Assembly (NCBI GenBank): GCA_043772865.1
Contig: JAYVFU010000257.1
Span: 1 to 7,300 of the forward strand
Reading direction: 5' to 3'
DNA length: 7,300 bases
From: JACMMS01 sp043772865
Lineage (GTDB): Bacteria > Pseudomonadota > Gammaproteobacteria > Burkholderiales > Methylophilaceae
Shown: one piece after another, positions 1 to 5,762 of the stretch
Position numbering within the stretch: position 1 is the stretch's first letter
Layout: each line of letters opens with the position of its first letter
Translations under genes and position numbers: made by a program
Notes under the pieces: model-generated
Seen by the model: only the letters and a program-made list of their open reading frames with translations
Database searches by the model: none
Told to the model about the DNA's origin: nothing

Positions 1-36
1 GCAGAAGTGAGCAGCATTGAAAGCCATGCTGAATAG
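1..36 (+). CDS. Possible 3' end of an upstream gene (partial)
   Basis: Reading from base 1, the first frame is open for eleven codons (AEVSSIESHAE) and ends at TAG 34-36. The other two plus frames stop sooner, at TGA 8-10 and TGA 18-20, so a longer upstream gene could also end there. If frame 1 is real, the upstream gene overlaps the start of the DUF1365 gene by 11 bases, which suggests an operon with coupled translation. In many proteobacteria the gene just before a DUF1365-Cfa pair encodes an FAD-dependent amine-oxidase-like protein (COG2907). That would be the first guess here, but eleven residues cannot identify it. Confidence 0.35.
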   Translation, partial: AEVSSIESHAE

Positions 37-814
37 TGCAATTTACACTGGTTGGGTAAATCATCAACGACTTTCACCAAAGTGGCATGGTTTTCGTTAC
101 CAAGTATTTATGATGTATTTAGATTTAGACGAGTTACCTAACTTATTCAACAGTATGCGCTTTTGGTCTTATGCAAAGCGTAATATCGCCAATTTTAACC
201 GCGCTGATTATTATGGCGATGTAAGTAAATCGCTTAAAGATGAAATTAGCGATTTAGTTAAAACGGCTACTGGCCATGCGCCACGTGGTGCAATTAGATT
301 ACTCACTAATATGCGTTATTTTGGTCATTGTTTTAATCCTGTTAGCTTTTACTACTGCTTTGATGCCAACAATAAGACCTTACAAGCGATTGTGTCGCAT
401 ATTACCAATACGCCCTGGGGTGAAAATTACGCTTACGTGCATGAATTAAATGCAGGGAATCACCAAGAAAAATCTACAAAAAATGGTGTGATTCATGTGT
501 TTAAACTAGATAAAGACTTTCACGTGTCACCTTTTATGACTATGGGTATTCAATACGATTGGGCATTTAAACTAGAGCAGAATCAGCTATTTATTCACAT
601 GAAAAACTTTCAAGAACAGGTAGAAATATTTAGCGCAACACTCGCTTTGCAAAAATCAGCATTGACTGAAAAATCATTGAATTGGCTATTGGTTAAATAC
701 CCGTTCATGACGCTCAAAGTGGTGATAGCCATTTACTGGAATGCACTTAAACTCTACTTAAAGAGAGTACCTTTTTATGCTCATCAAGAAAAATTAAATA
801 GCAAAATTAAATAA
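26..814 (+). CDS. DUF1365 family protein (COG3496)
   Basis: The protein has 262 residues from ATG 26; the same frame also offers TTG 17, three codons earlier. I prefer ATG 26 because family members usually begin close to an M-x-S-A-I-Y block, but neither start has a convincing Shine-Dalgarno site, and translation may depend on coupling to an overlapping upstream gene. Family landmarks, numbered from the TTG: FRYQVFMMYLDLDEL at 26-40, NFNRADYYG at 59-67, an RLLTNMRYFGHCFNPVSFYY block at 94-113, SHITNTPWGENYAYV at 127-141, FHVSPFM at 168-174, and a C-terminal TLKVVIAIYWNALKLYLKRVPF stretch at 232-253. Length is normal for the family. The biochemical role of DUF1365 is unresolved. It recurs beside Cfa-like methyltransferases and flavin oxidases, so a role in fatty-acyl chain or membrane-lipid modification is inferred from context. 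The methyltransferase gene starts only 11 bases after its stop. Confidence 0.9.
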   Translation: MLNSAIYTGWVNHQRLSPKWHGFRYQVFMMYLDLDELPNLFNSMRFWSYAKRNIANFNRADYYGDVSKSLKDEISDLVKTATGHAPRGAIRLLTNMRYFGHCFNPVSFYYCFDANNKTLQAIVSHITNTPWGENYAYVHELNAGNHQEKSTKNGVIHVFKLDKDFHVSPFMTMGIQYDWAFKLEQNQLFIHMKNFQEQVEIFSATLALQKSALTEKSLNWLLVKYPFMTLKVVIAIYWNALKLYLKRVPFYAHQEKLNSKIK

Positions 815-825
815 AGGCTAAAGTT

Positions 826-2154
826 ATGAATACACGTACGCAGCAGAATATGCCCCAAGAAAATATACTAAAAGAAACCCTTACTACGGCATTAAAAACC
901 AAAAAGTATAGTGGTTTTCTGCAGAATTTGGCGCGTAAATTAGTGTTAGCTAAGTTGCAATCATTGCAAAATGGCAAGTTGGAGATCATCGAGGCTTTTA
1001 GCCCTGAGCATACAAATTCTCTGGCAAAATCTCTGGCAAAACCTCTCGTATTTGGTCATGGTGATTTATCTGCAAAAATCACGGTATTAGACGCGCATTT
1101 TTATGGTGAAATCGCTTTCGGTGGCACCATAGGCGCGGCCGAGGCTTATATGCTAGGTTATTGGACAACAAATAACTTAACACATGTTATCCGCATTATG
1201 GCGCGTAGTGTAGCAACAACAGATACTTTAGAAGGCAGCCTTGCAATACTGGCTAAACCACTGCTAAAAACACTGCATTGGCTTAACCGTAACACTGAAG
1301 CTGGTAGTCGCAAAAATATTGCAGCGCATTACGATTTAGGCAATCCATTTTTTGAGCTAATGCTAGACCATACTATGATGTACTCATGCGGTATTTTTGA
1401 GTCAGCAAACACCACATTAGAGCAAGCGTCAGTTAAAAAACTAGATGTGATTTGCAAAAAGCTAGATTTAAAATCCACTGACCACGTCATAGAAATAGGC
1501 GCTGGTTGGGGCGGTTTTGCTATTTATGCAGCACGTAATTATGGCTGTAAAGTGACCTCAACCACCATTTCACAAGCGCAATTTGATTTAGCGCAAGCAC
1601 GTGTTAAAGCGGCTAATTTACAAGATAGCATCACCATTTTATTAAAAGACTACCGTGTACTGGAAGGCAAGTTTGATAAGCTCGTTTCAATTGAAATGAT
1701 AGAAGCGGTAGGCTACCAATTTTATGATACCTATTTTGAGAAATGTGCCAGCTTGCTCAAACCAAATGGGTTGGCGTTAATACAAGCCATTACTATCGTT
1801 GATCAACGTTTTGAGCAAGCCAAAAAATCGGTAGATTTTATACAGCGCTATATTTTCCCTGGCAGTTGCATACCCAGTAATACCGCCATGCAAAATAGTA
1901 TTACACGTGCTAGTGACCTGCGATTGTTAGATTTACAAGATATTGGCCCACATTACGCACCTACCCTTGCTGCATGGCGCCATAACTTTTTTGAAAAAAT
2001 TGAGCAAGTGCGCGCCTTAGGTTATTCAGAAGCATTTATAAAAATGTGGGAGTTTTACTTATGCTATTGCGAAGGTGGTTTTGAAGAACGTGCTTTAGGT
2101 GATGTACACCTTCTGCTTGCAAAGCCAGATGCGAGGCGTGCCGTTTTACCCTAA
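826..2154 (+). CDS. cfa: Cyclopropane-fatty-acid-synthase family SAM methyltransferase (COG2230)
   Basis: The protein has 442 residues. Its family transfers a methylene or methyl group from S-adenosylmethionine to the double bond of unsaturated acyl chains in membrane phospholipids, at the inner face of the membrane. The start ATG 826 has AAAGG at 813-817, eight bases upstream, overlapping the DUF1365 stop, so the two genes are co-translated. Residues 1 to about 160 form the N-terminal lipid-binding region; AHYDLGNPFFELMLD (167-181) and YSCGIF (186-191) open the catalytic domain. The SAM loop is VIEIGAGWGG (221-230), followed by IEMIEAVG (289-296) and FIQRYIFPGSCIPS (338-351). Against E. coli Cfa, recalled from memory, bicarbonate ligands Cys139, Glu239, Ile268 and Tyr317 correspond to Cys188, Glu293, Ile322 and Tyr377, while His266 is Gln320. 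That suits the subfamily that travels with DUF1365. The product may be a cyclopropane or a methylated fatty acid; the sequence does not decide. Confidence 0.93.
   Translation: MNTRTQQNMPQENILKETLTTALKTKKYSGFLQNLARKLVLAKLQSLQNGKLEIIEAFSPEHTNSLAKSLAKPLVFGHGDLSAKITVLDAHFYGEIAFGGTIGAAEAYMLGYWTTNNLTHVIRIMARSVATTDTLEGSLAILAKPLLKTLHWLNRNTEAGSRKNIAAHYDLGNPFFELMLDHTMMYSCGIFESANTTLEQASVKKLDVICKKLDLKSTDHVIEIGAGWGGFAIYAARNYGCKVTSTTISQAQFDLAQARVKAANLQDSITILLKDYRVLEGKFDKLVSIEMIEAVGYQFYDTYFEKCASLLKPNGLALIQAITIVDQRFEQAKKSVDFIQRYIFPGSCIPSNTAMQNSITRASDLRLLDLQDIGPHYAPTLAAWRHNFFEKIEQVRALGYSEAFIKMWEFYLCYCEGGFEERALGDVHLLLAKPDARRAVLP
1018..1041 (+). repeat. Perfect 12-base in-frame tandem duplication inside cfa
   Basis: The unit TCTCTGGCAAAA occurs at 1018-1029 and again at 1030-1041 without any mismatch. 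It is in frame and encodes Ser-Leu-Ala-Lys twice (residues 65-68 and 69-72) in the N-terminal lipid-binding region of the methyltransferase. It looks like a recent replication-slippage duplication that adds four residues and keeps the frame open. Confidence 0.9.
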
Positions 2155-2226
2155 GTAATTTTATCTAAAGCAAACTAAATAATTTTAATACTTTAAACAA
2201 GCGATGATACTGAACAAAGTGACTTT

Positions 2227-2256
2227 TTGTAAGTCCTAAACCTTGTTAAATATTAT
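2227..2256 (+). promoter_or_regulatory. Candidate sigma-70 promoter for the peroxidase gene
   Basis: TTGTAA at 2227-2232 (4 of 6 consensus) and TATTAT at 2251-2256 (5 of 6) are separated by 18 bases. They lie about 20 bases before the ATG at 2277. The 122-base gap after the methyltransferase gene shows no clear terminator, so read-through from the upstream operon is also possible. In AT-rich DNA such hexamers occur by chance. Confidence 0.35.
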
Positions 2257-2276
2257 TTTGATCAGGATTAAACAAA

Positions 2277-2810
2277 ATGAAAAAATTATTAGGCTTATTT
2301 TTAGGGATAACTGCTATGACCAGTATTGCAAACGCCGCCTGCCCAGATTTATATAACCACCAAGTGACAACCTTACAAGGTGAAGTGTTGGATTTATGTA
2401 ATTACCAAGATAAACCGATTTTAGTAGTCAATACGGCGAGTAAATGCGGTTTTACCCCACAATTTGAACAACTTGAAGGCATGTACAAACAGTACAAAGA
2501 TAAAGGCTTACTAGTTATTGGTTTCCCATCTAACGACTTTAAACAAGAACTCACTGACAACAAACAAATCGGTGATTTTTGTAAGCTTACCTACGCGGTT
2601 AAATTTCCCATGGCAGCTAAAAGTTCTGTCACTGGTCCCAATGCCAACCCCTTATATAAACAATTGATTGCAGCCACAGGTGAAGCACCACAATGGAATT
2701 TTTACAAATATGTGATTGAGCCAAAAGGTAAATCAATCACTGCATATAGCAGTACGGTTTTGCCAAATTCAGATGAAATTTTGGGTAAAATCAAACCTTA
2801 TTTAAAATAA
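2277..2810 (+). CDS. gpx: Exported glutathione-peroxidase-family thiol peroxidase
   Basis: The protein has 177 residues and ATG 2277 is preceded by AGGA (2264-2267) at a nine-base spacing. Residues 1-20 form a signal peptide: two lysines, a hydrophobic core, and a likely signal peptidase I cut after ANA. The mature enzyme should therefore be periplasmic. The position before Cys22 does not fit a lipobox. The peroxidase site is NTASKCGFT (52-60) with Cys57 as attacking cysteine. Gln90 and Trp140-Asn141 in QWNFYKY complete the usual Cys-Gln-Trp-Asn set. Cys102 in DFCKLTYAVKFP aligns with the resolving Cys82 of yeast Gpx3, which suggests a two-cysteine, thioredoxin-like reduced enzyme rather than a glutathione-specific one. 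The middle cysteine of the common FPCNQF motif is Ser85 here (FPSNDF). Cys22 and Cys41 are extra cysteines that could form a disulfide in the periplasm. It would reduce hydrogen peroxide or lipid peroxides; its electron donor is unknown. Family assignment is firm, donor and substrate are inferred. Confidence 0.94.
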   Translation: MKKLLGLFLGITAMTSIANAACPDLYNHQVTTLQGEVLDLCNYQDKPILVVNTASKCGFTPQFEQLEGMYKQYKDKGLLVIGFPSNDFKQELTDNKQIGDFCKLTYAVKFPMAAKSSVTGPNANPLYKQLIAATGEAPQWNFYKYVIEPKGKSITAYSSTVLPNSDEILGKIKPYLK

Positions 2811-2834
2811 TCTATAGCTGAATAATCTATAGCT
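2806..2834 (+). repeat. Near-perfect 15-base tandem duplication over the gpx stop codon
   Basis: AATAATCTATAGCT occurs at 2806-2819 and at 2821-2834, a period of 15 bases; the fifteenth base differs (G, then A). The first copy contains the TAA stop (2808-2810) of the peroxidase gene, so the second copy is a duplicated piece of the coding end and 3' untranslated region. It lies just before the terminator. Confidence 0.85.
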
Positions 2835-2843
2835 AACGTGTTG

Positions 2844-2876
2844 AATAAAAAAGTCCTTAAGGGCTTTTTTTATTTT
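2844..2876. terminator. Bidirectional rho-independent terminator
   Basis: Bases 2847-2858 and 2859-2870 form a dyad of A6-G-T-C-C-T-T against A-A-G-G-G-C-T6, with one T-G wobble on the plus strand. The G/C-containing core is flanked by an A run on the left and a T run on the right (T7, A, T4), so it can stop transcripts from both sides. It sits between the convergent peroxidase gene and the minus-strand unknown gene, exactly where a shared terminator is expected. Confidence 0.88.
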
Positions 2877-2881
2877 CAGCG

Positions 2882-2925
2882 CCTGTATTTTCAAAGCATG
2901 TGTTTCAAAGCCTGTATTTTGAAAG
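2882..2925. repeat. Three imperfect tandem copies of a 14-15 base unit
   Basis: Consecutive units CCTGTATTTTCAAAG (2882-2896), CATGTGTTTCAAAG (2897-2910) and CCTGTATTTTGAAAG (2911-2925) fill the space between the terminator and the end of the minus-strand gene. Units one and three differ at one base; unit two has diverged and is one base shorter. No function is apparent. It looks like a slippage-derived array. Confidence 0.75.
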
Positions 2926-2933
2926 TAAGAGGT

Positions 2934-3497
2934 TTAGCTCTCAAACGCTTCGCATAGTTGGCTTAATAACTGCCCAAATAAAGGCATAATTTCTTCTTGT
3001 TCATAAGGGCTATCTTCATCGGTTGCTGCTACTACAAAAGCAACGACGACTTTATCTAAATTCTCACGATAATCTGTCCAGTGCTCAGCTTCGGCATCGC
3101 CTATCAACTGAAATTTATTAAAACCTGATTGAATAATATCAATCAACTCTTCATCGGGTAAGCCTGCAAACAGTGTTTTAGCAACAACACCTTGTGCACT
3201 TTCCAAGTTGGGTTTAATGTCTTCTTGCACTAGTGGCAAACTCAAAAAAGCATAAGTTAATAAGCCAAATGCTTGATAAACGCTCAACATATCAAAATTT
3301 TCAGACCGTTCCGCTAATGGTGAGCGCTCTGCCGCTTGAATAGCCTTAAACGTTAAATAACAACTTAAATATTCAGCTGAATCTAATGGATCATATCCAT
3401 CTAGATTGGTATCAGGCTTACGCTCGTCATCACGCAAATTTTTTGCTAACAATAGAGCATGTAATAAATTTAAACGTTTTGAGTAGGTCATTTCCAT
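2934..3497 (-). CDS. Unrecognised acidic protein, 187 residues
   Basis: I do not recognise this protein's family. The start ATG at 3497 has GGAAA about nine bases upstream; a second ATG two codons later is too far from it. The sequence is strongly acidic, with by eye more than twice as many Asp/Glu as Lys/Arg, including DEEL and TDEDSPYEQEEI (159-170). It has no signal peptide; the apolar stretch GLLTYAFLSLPLV (78-90) is too short to be a clear membrane span. Alternating hydrophobic and charged residues (LLHALLLAKNLRDDER, LSVYQAFGLLTYAFL) suggest a mainly helical soluble protein. Two cysteines (46 and 182) form no metal-binding motif. Codon use resembles the neighbours, so there is no sign of recent transfer. 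It begins 65 bases after the stop of yheS on the same strand with no terminator between, so co-transcription with that ABC-F gene is likely. That is the only functional hint. That it is a real gene is well supported by length, ribosome-binding site and terminator; its function is unknown. Confidence 0.85.
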   Translation of the reverse strand: MEMTYSKRLNLLHALLLAKNLRDDERKPDTNLDGYDPLDSAEYLSCYLTFKAIQAAERSPLAERSENFDMLSVYQAFGLLTYAFLSLPLVQEDIKPNLESAQGVVAKTLFAGLPDEELIDIIQSGFNKFQLIGDAEAEHWTDYRENLDKVVVAFVVAATDEDSPYEQEEIMPLFGQLLSQLCEAFES

Positions 3498-3562
3498 AGT
3501 AATGTTTCCAGATTTTATATGTTGAGTTTTAGATGAGCAGCCAAATGAAATGATTGCGTGCG

Positions 3563-5467
3563 TTAATTGATAACAGGCAAGGTTTCTAACAATTCATGCA
3601 CTTCTAACCAGCGCTCTTCAGCTTGCTCAATTTTTTGTGCTAACTCAGCTTGTTGTTTAAGTAATTGTTGTAATGAGGTTTTATCTGAAGCAATATACAA
3701 CTCAGGGGCATTTAAGCTTCCATCACAAATCGCTTTGGCTTGCTGCCAAGTTTCTAAATCCGCTTCTAATTTCTCAGATTCTTTCACCAATGGGCGACGC
3801 TCCAAAATGCGCGCTTGGCGCTCGGCTTTGCTTTGCGCACGCTCATTTTTAACTTGGCTATTGATGTTAGTAGCTTTTACCTCAGCTTTTGCTTGACTAC
3901 GTTGCACCGCTAACCATGCACTGTAATCATCTAAGTCGCCATCAAACACCTCCGCCTTACCATCAGCGACCAATACAAATTGGTCACAGCTAGCACGTAA
4001 CAGCGCTCTATCATGCGAGACTAGCACCACACCACCGACATAATCTTGCAGAGCTAAGGTGAGCGCATGGCGCATTTCTAAATCCAAATGATTGGTGGGT
4101 TCGTCTAATAACAATAAGTTAGGGCGTGTCCAAATCAATAGCGCCAATGCTAGCCTAGATTTCTCTCCACCAGAAAATGCACCACAAGCGCTACGTGCCA
4201 TATCCCCTTTGAAATCAAAACCACCTAAGTAATTAAGGTGTTCTTGCTCGCGCGTTTGGGGGTCAAGCTTTAGCATGTGTTGCAGTGGGGATTCGTCAGG
4301 TCGTAATTGCTCCAATTGATGTTGCGCAAAATAGCCAATATTAAGATCTTTGCCTTCTACACGCTTACCATTCAAGGCTTTTAGTTCGCGTGATAGCAGT
4401 TTAATCAGCGTTGATTTACCAGCACCATTACGACCCAGCAGACCAATACGCTCCCCTGGTCGTATGGCTAATACAATATTTTTAAGTAATGCTACTTCGT
4501 TGTAGCCAGCTTGCATCTCATCTAATACTAGCAGTGGATCTGGTGCTGCGACTGGCGCTCTGAAAGAAAAGTTAAATTGAGAGTCAACGTGCGCAGCAGA
4601 AATCATTTCCATACGTTCTAATGCTTTAATGCGGCTCTGTGCTTGGCGTGCTTTAGTCGCTTGCACCTTAAACCGATCAATATAGCTATGTAAATGCGCT
4701 ACTTTGCGCTGCTGCTTTTCAAACATGGATTGTTGTAAAGCAAGCTTTTCCGCACGCTGGCGTTCAAAGTCAGAGTAAGCACCACGATACAAGGTCAGTT
4801 TTTGCTGCTCTATATGTGCGATGTGATTCACAATTGTATCTAAAAAATCTCGATCGTGTGAAATCAATAACAAAGTACCGCGATAACTTTGTAGCCAGCT
4901 TTCTAGCCAAATCACCGCATCTAAATCTAAATGGTTGGTTGGCTCATCCAGTAATAATAAATCTGAACGACACATTAATGCACGCGCCAAATTCAAGCGT
5001 ACTCGCCAGCCGCCAGAAAAAGCCGCTACGGGCTTAGTTAAATCTGCATCCGTAAATCCCAAACCATTCAGTAGTTCGGCAGCACGCGCTTTTGCAGAAT
5101 AGCCATCAACATCCGTTAAACGTTGATGCAGCTCTGCAATATGCTCTCCTAGATGTTTGGCTTCGGCATCGGCTAATGCTTTTTCAATTTGGCGTAATTC
5201 CTCATCGCCATCTAACACAAACTCAATCGCATCTAAATGCAAAGCCGGGGTTTCTTGCGCAACATGGGCAATCACCCATTGCGGTGGCATATCCAAATCG
5301 CCAGACTCTATATGCAGTTCACCACGCAATAAAGCGAATAATGAGGATTTACCTACGCCATTAGCCCCTGTTAAACCAACTTTATGCCCAGGATGCAACT
5401 GAAATGAAGCGCCTTCAACCAGCACTTTTACACCACGTGTGAGGGTGAGATTTTTTAATTGAATCAA
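3563..5467 (-). CDS. yheS: ABC-F ATPase YheS, ribosome-associated
   Basis: This is a 634-residue cytosolic protein with two ATPase domains and no membrane segments. ABC-F proteins bind the ribosomal E site and act on the P-site tRNA; YheS of E. coli (637 residues) has been linked to relief of ribosomes stalled on difficult nascent chains. In residues from the TTG: first Walker A GANGVGKSS 34-42, signature FSGGW 151-155, Walker B LLLLDEP 170-176, His switch SHD 203-205. The tRNA-facing linker lies near 229-305 and includes HSYIDRFKVQATKARQAQSR. Then second Walker A GRNGAGKST 345-353, signature FSGGEK 431-436, LLLLDEP 451-457, SHD 484-486. A charged coiled-coil tail runs from about 523. All catalytic motifs are intact. 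The frame also has ATG 5488, seven codons earlier, but that lacks a ribosome-binding site. TTG 5467 has AGGG five bases before it and gives MIQLKNLTL, matching the family N-terminus. The match to E. coli YheS is close throughout, including DSQFNFSFRAP and YFAQHQLEQLRPDESP. Confidence 0.95.
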   Translation of the reverse strand: MIQLKNLTLTRGVKVLVEGASFQLHPGHKVGLTGANGVGKSSLFALLRGELHIESGDLDMPPQWVIAHVAQETPALHLDAIEFVLDGDEELRQIEKALADAEAKHLGEHIAELHQRLTDVDGYSAKARAAELLNGLGFTDADLTKPVAAFSGGWRVRLNLARALMCRSDLLLLDEPTNHLDLDAVIWLESWLQSYRGTLLLISHDRDFLDTIVNHIAHIEQQKLTLYRGAYSDFERQRAEKLALQQSMFEKQQRKVAHLHSYIDRFKVQATKARQAQSRIKALERMEMISAAHVDSQFNFSFRAPVAAPDPLLVLDEMQAGYNEVALLKNIVLAIRPGERIGLLGRNGAGKSTLIKLLSRELKALNGKRVEGKDLNIGYFAQHQLEQLRPDESPLQHMLKLDPQTREQEHLNYLGGFDFKGDMARSACGAFSGGEKSRLALALLIWTRPNLLLLDEPTNHLDLEMRHALTLALQDYVGGVVLVSHDRALLRASCDQFVLVADGKAEVFDGDLDDYSAWLAVQRSQAKAEVKATNINSQVKNERAQSKAERQARILERRPLVKESEKLEADLETWQQAKAICDGSLNAPELYIASDKTSLQQLLKQQAELAQKIEQAEERWLEVHELLETLPVIN

Positions 5468-5472
5468 GTGAA

Positions 5473-5476
5473 CCCT
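5473..5476 (-). promoter_or_regulatory. Shine-Dalgarno site that selects the TTG start of yheS
   Basis: On the minus strand AGGG lies five bases before TTG 5467-5465. The upstream in-frame ATG at 5488 has no purine-rich block in the preceding bases. The site therefore favours the TTG start, in agreement with where YheS proteins normally begin. Confidence 0.65.
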
Positions 5477-5549
5477 AAAAATAAACATTTAGCATAGATA
5501 AGCAGACAAGCCTGTGTCATCTGTTAATTACGCAAAGCCATTATTCTAA

Positions 5550-5580
5550 ATCATATCGCTCAATAGCATACAGCTGTAAA
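5550..5580 (-). promoter_or_regulatory. Candidate promoter for yheS
   Basis: On the minus strand TTTACA (plus coordinates 5575-5580, 5 of 6 consensus) and TATGAT (5550-5555, 5 of 6) are 19 bases apart, slightly longer than ideal. Transcription would begin roughly 75 bases before the TTG start. The spacer contains the left arm (5558-5570) of a perfect 13-base inverted repeat, which would be well placed for a regulator. It is predicted from sequence only, in AT-rich DNA. Confidence 0.35.
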
Positions 5581-5697
5581 TATAAGCACTTGCATTTACA
5601 AGTCTTTACTTGCTTTGTTCAGATATAAACAATCGTTGAATTGGCTTTATACAGTAGAATGAATTGGACAAAATTGGGATTAGTTATGCTATTGAGC
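5558..5697. repeat. Perfect 13-base inverted repeat in the yheS-yhdP divergent region
   Basis: TATGCTATTGAGC lies on the plus strand at 5685-5697 and on the minus strand at 5558-5570, separated by 114 bases. Bases just inside and outside the arms do not pair, so exactly 13 are matched. The 295-base region between the yheS start and the yhdP start holds no gene. Besides this repeat it contains a smaller inverted repeat, TGTAAAT (5575-5581) with ATTTACA (5594-5600), and the yheS promoter candidate. I found no convincing plus-strand promoter for yhdP. No target-site duplication flanks the 140-base segment. Confidence 0.8.
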
Positions 5698-5762
5698 TAG
5701 TTATTAGCCTCTAGCAACCCCATATGAATTTTACACAGAAACAGATTACTAAAATTAAGATA

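Noticed and set aside
807..989. Minus-strand open frame of 60 codons across the DUF1365-cfa junction
   Set aside because: It lies inside two well-supported plus-strand genes and its product has no recognisable features; it is a shadow.
2221..2235. Hairpin GACTT-TTTGT-AAGTC after cfa as a terminator
   Set aside because: It has only five base pairs and is followed by CTAAACC rather than a T run, so it is unlikely to terminate transcription.
3514..3544. Possible promoter for the acidic unknown gene (minus-strand TTGGCT and TATAAA)
   Set aside because: The -35 match is poor and the 19-base spacing is long. Co-transcription with yheS explains the gene better.
3567..3896. Plus-strand open frame of 109 codons opposite the 3' end of yheS
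   Set aside because: It is antisense to the coiled-coil tail of a solid YheS gene, is rich in Ser, Cys and Ala as expected of a mirrored frame, and has no ribosome-binding site.
4816..5402. Several plus-strand frames opposite the 5' half of yheS
   Set aside because: They overlap each other and the first ATPase domain of YheS, and none resembles a known protein.
5595..5660. Plus-strand hexamers TTTACA (5595), TATAAA (5624), TTGAAT (5636) and TAGAAT (5655) as a yhdP promoter
   Set aside because: The available pairings give spacers of 23 or 13 bases, outside the usual 16-19 range.
5558..5697. Intact miniature transposable element
   Set aside because: The arms match, but there is no target-site duplication on either side and no known element ends; I keep it only as an alternative for the inverted repeat.
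5696..5715. GCTAG/CTAGC 5-base inverted repeat near the yhdP start
   Set aside because: It is too short, with a ten-base loop, to stand out from chance in AT-rich intergenic DNA.
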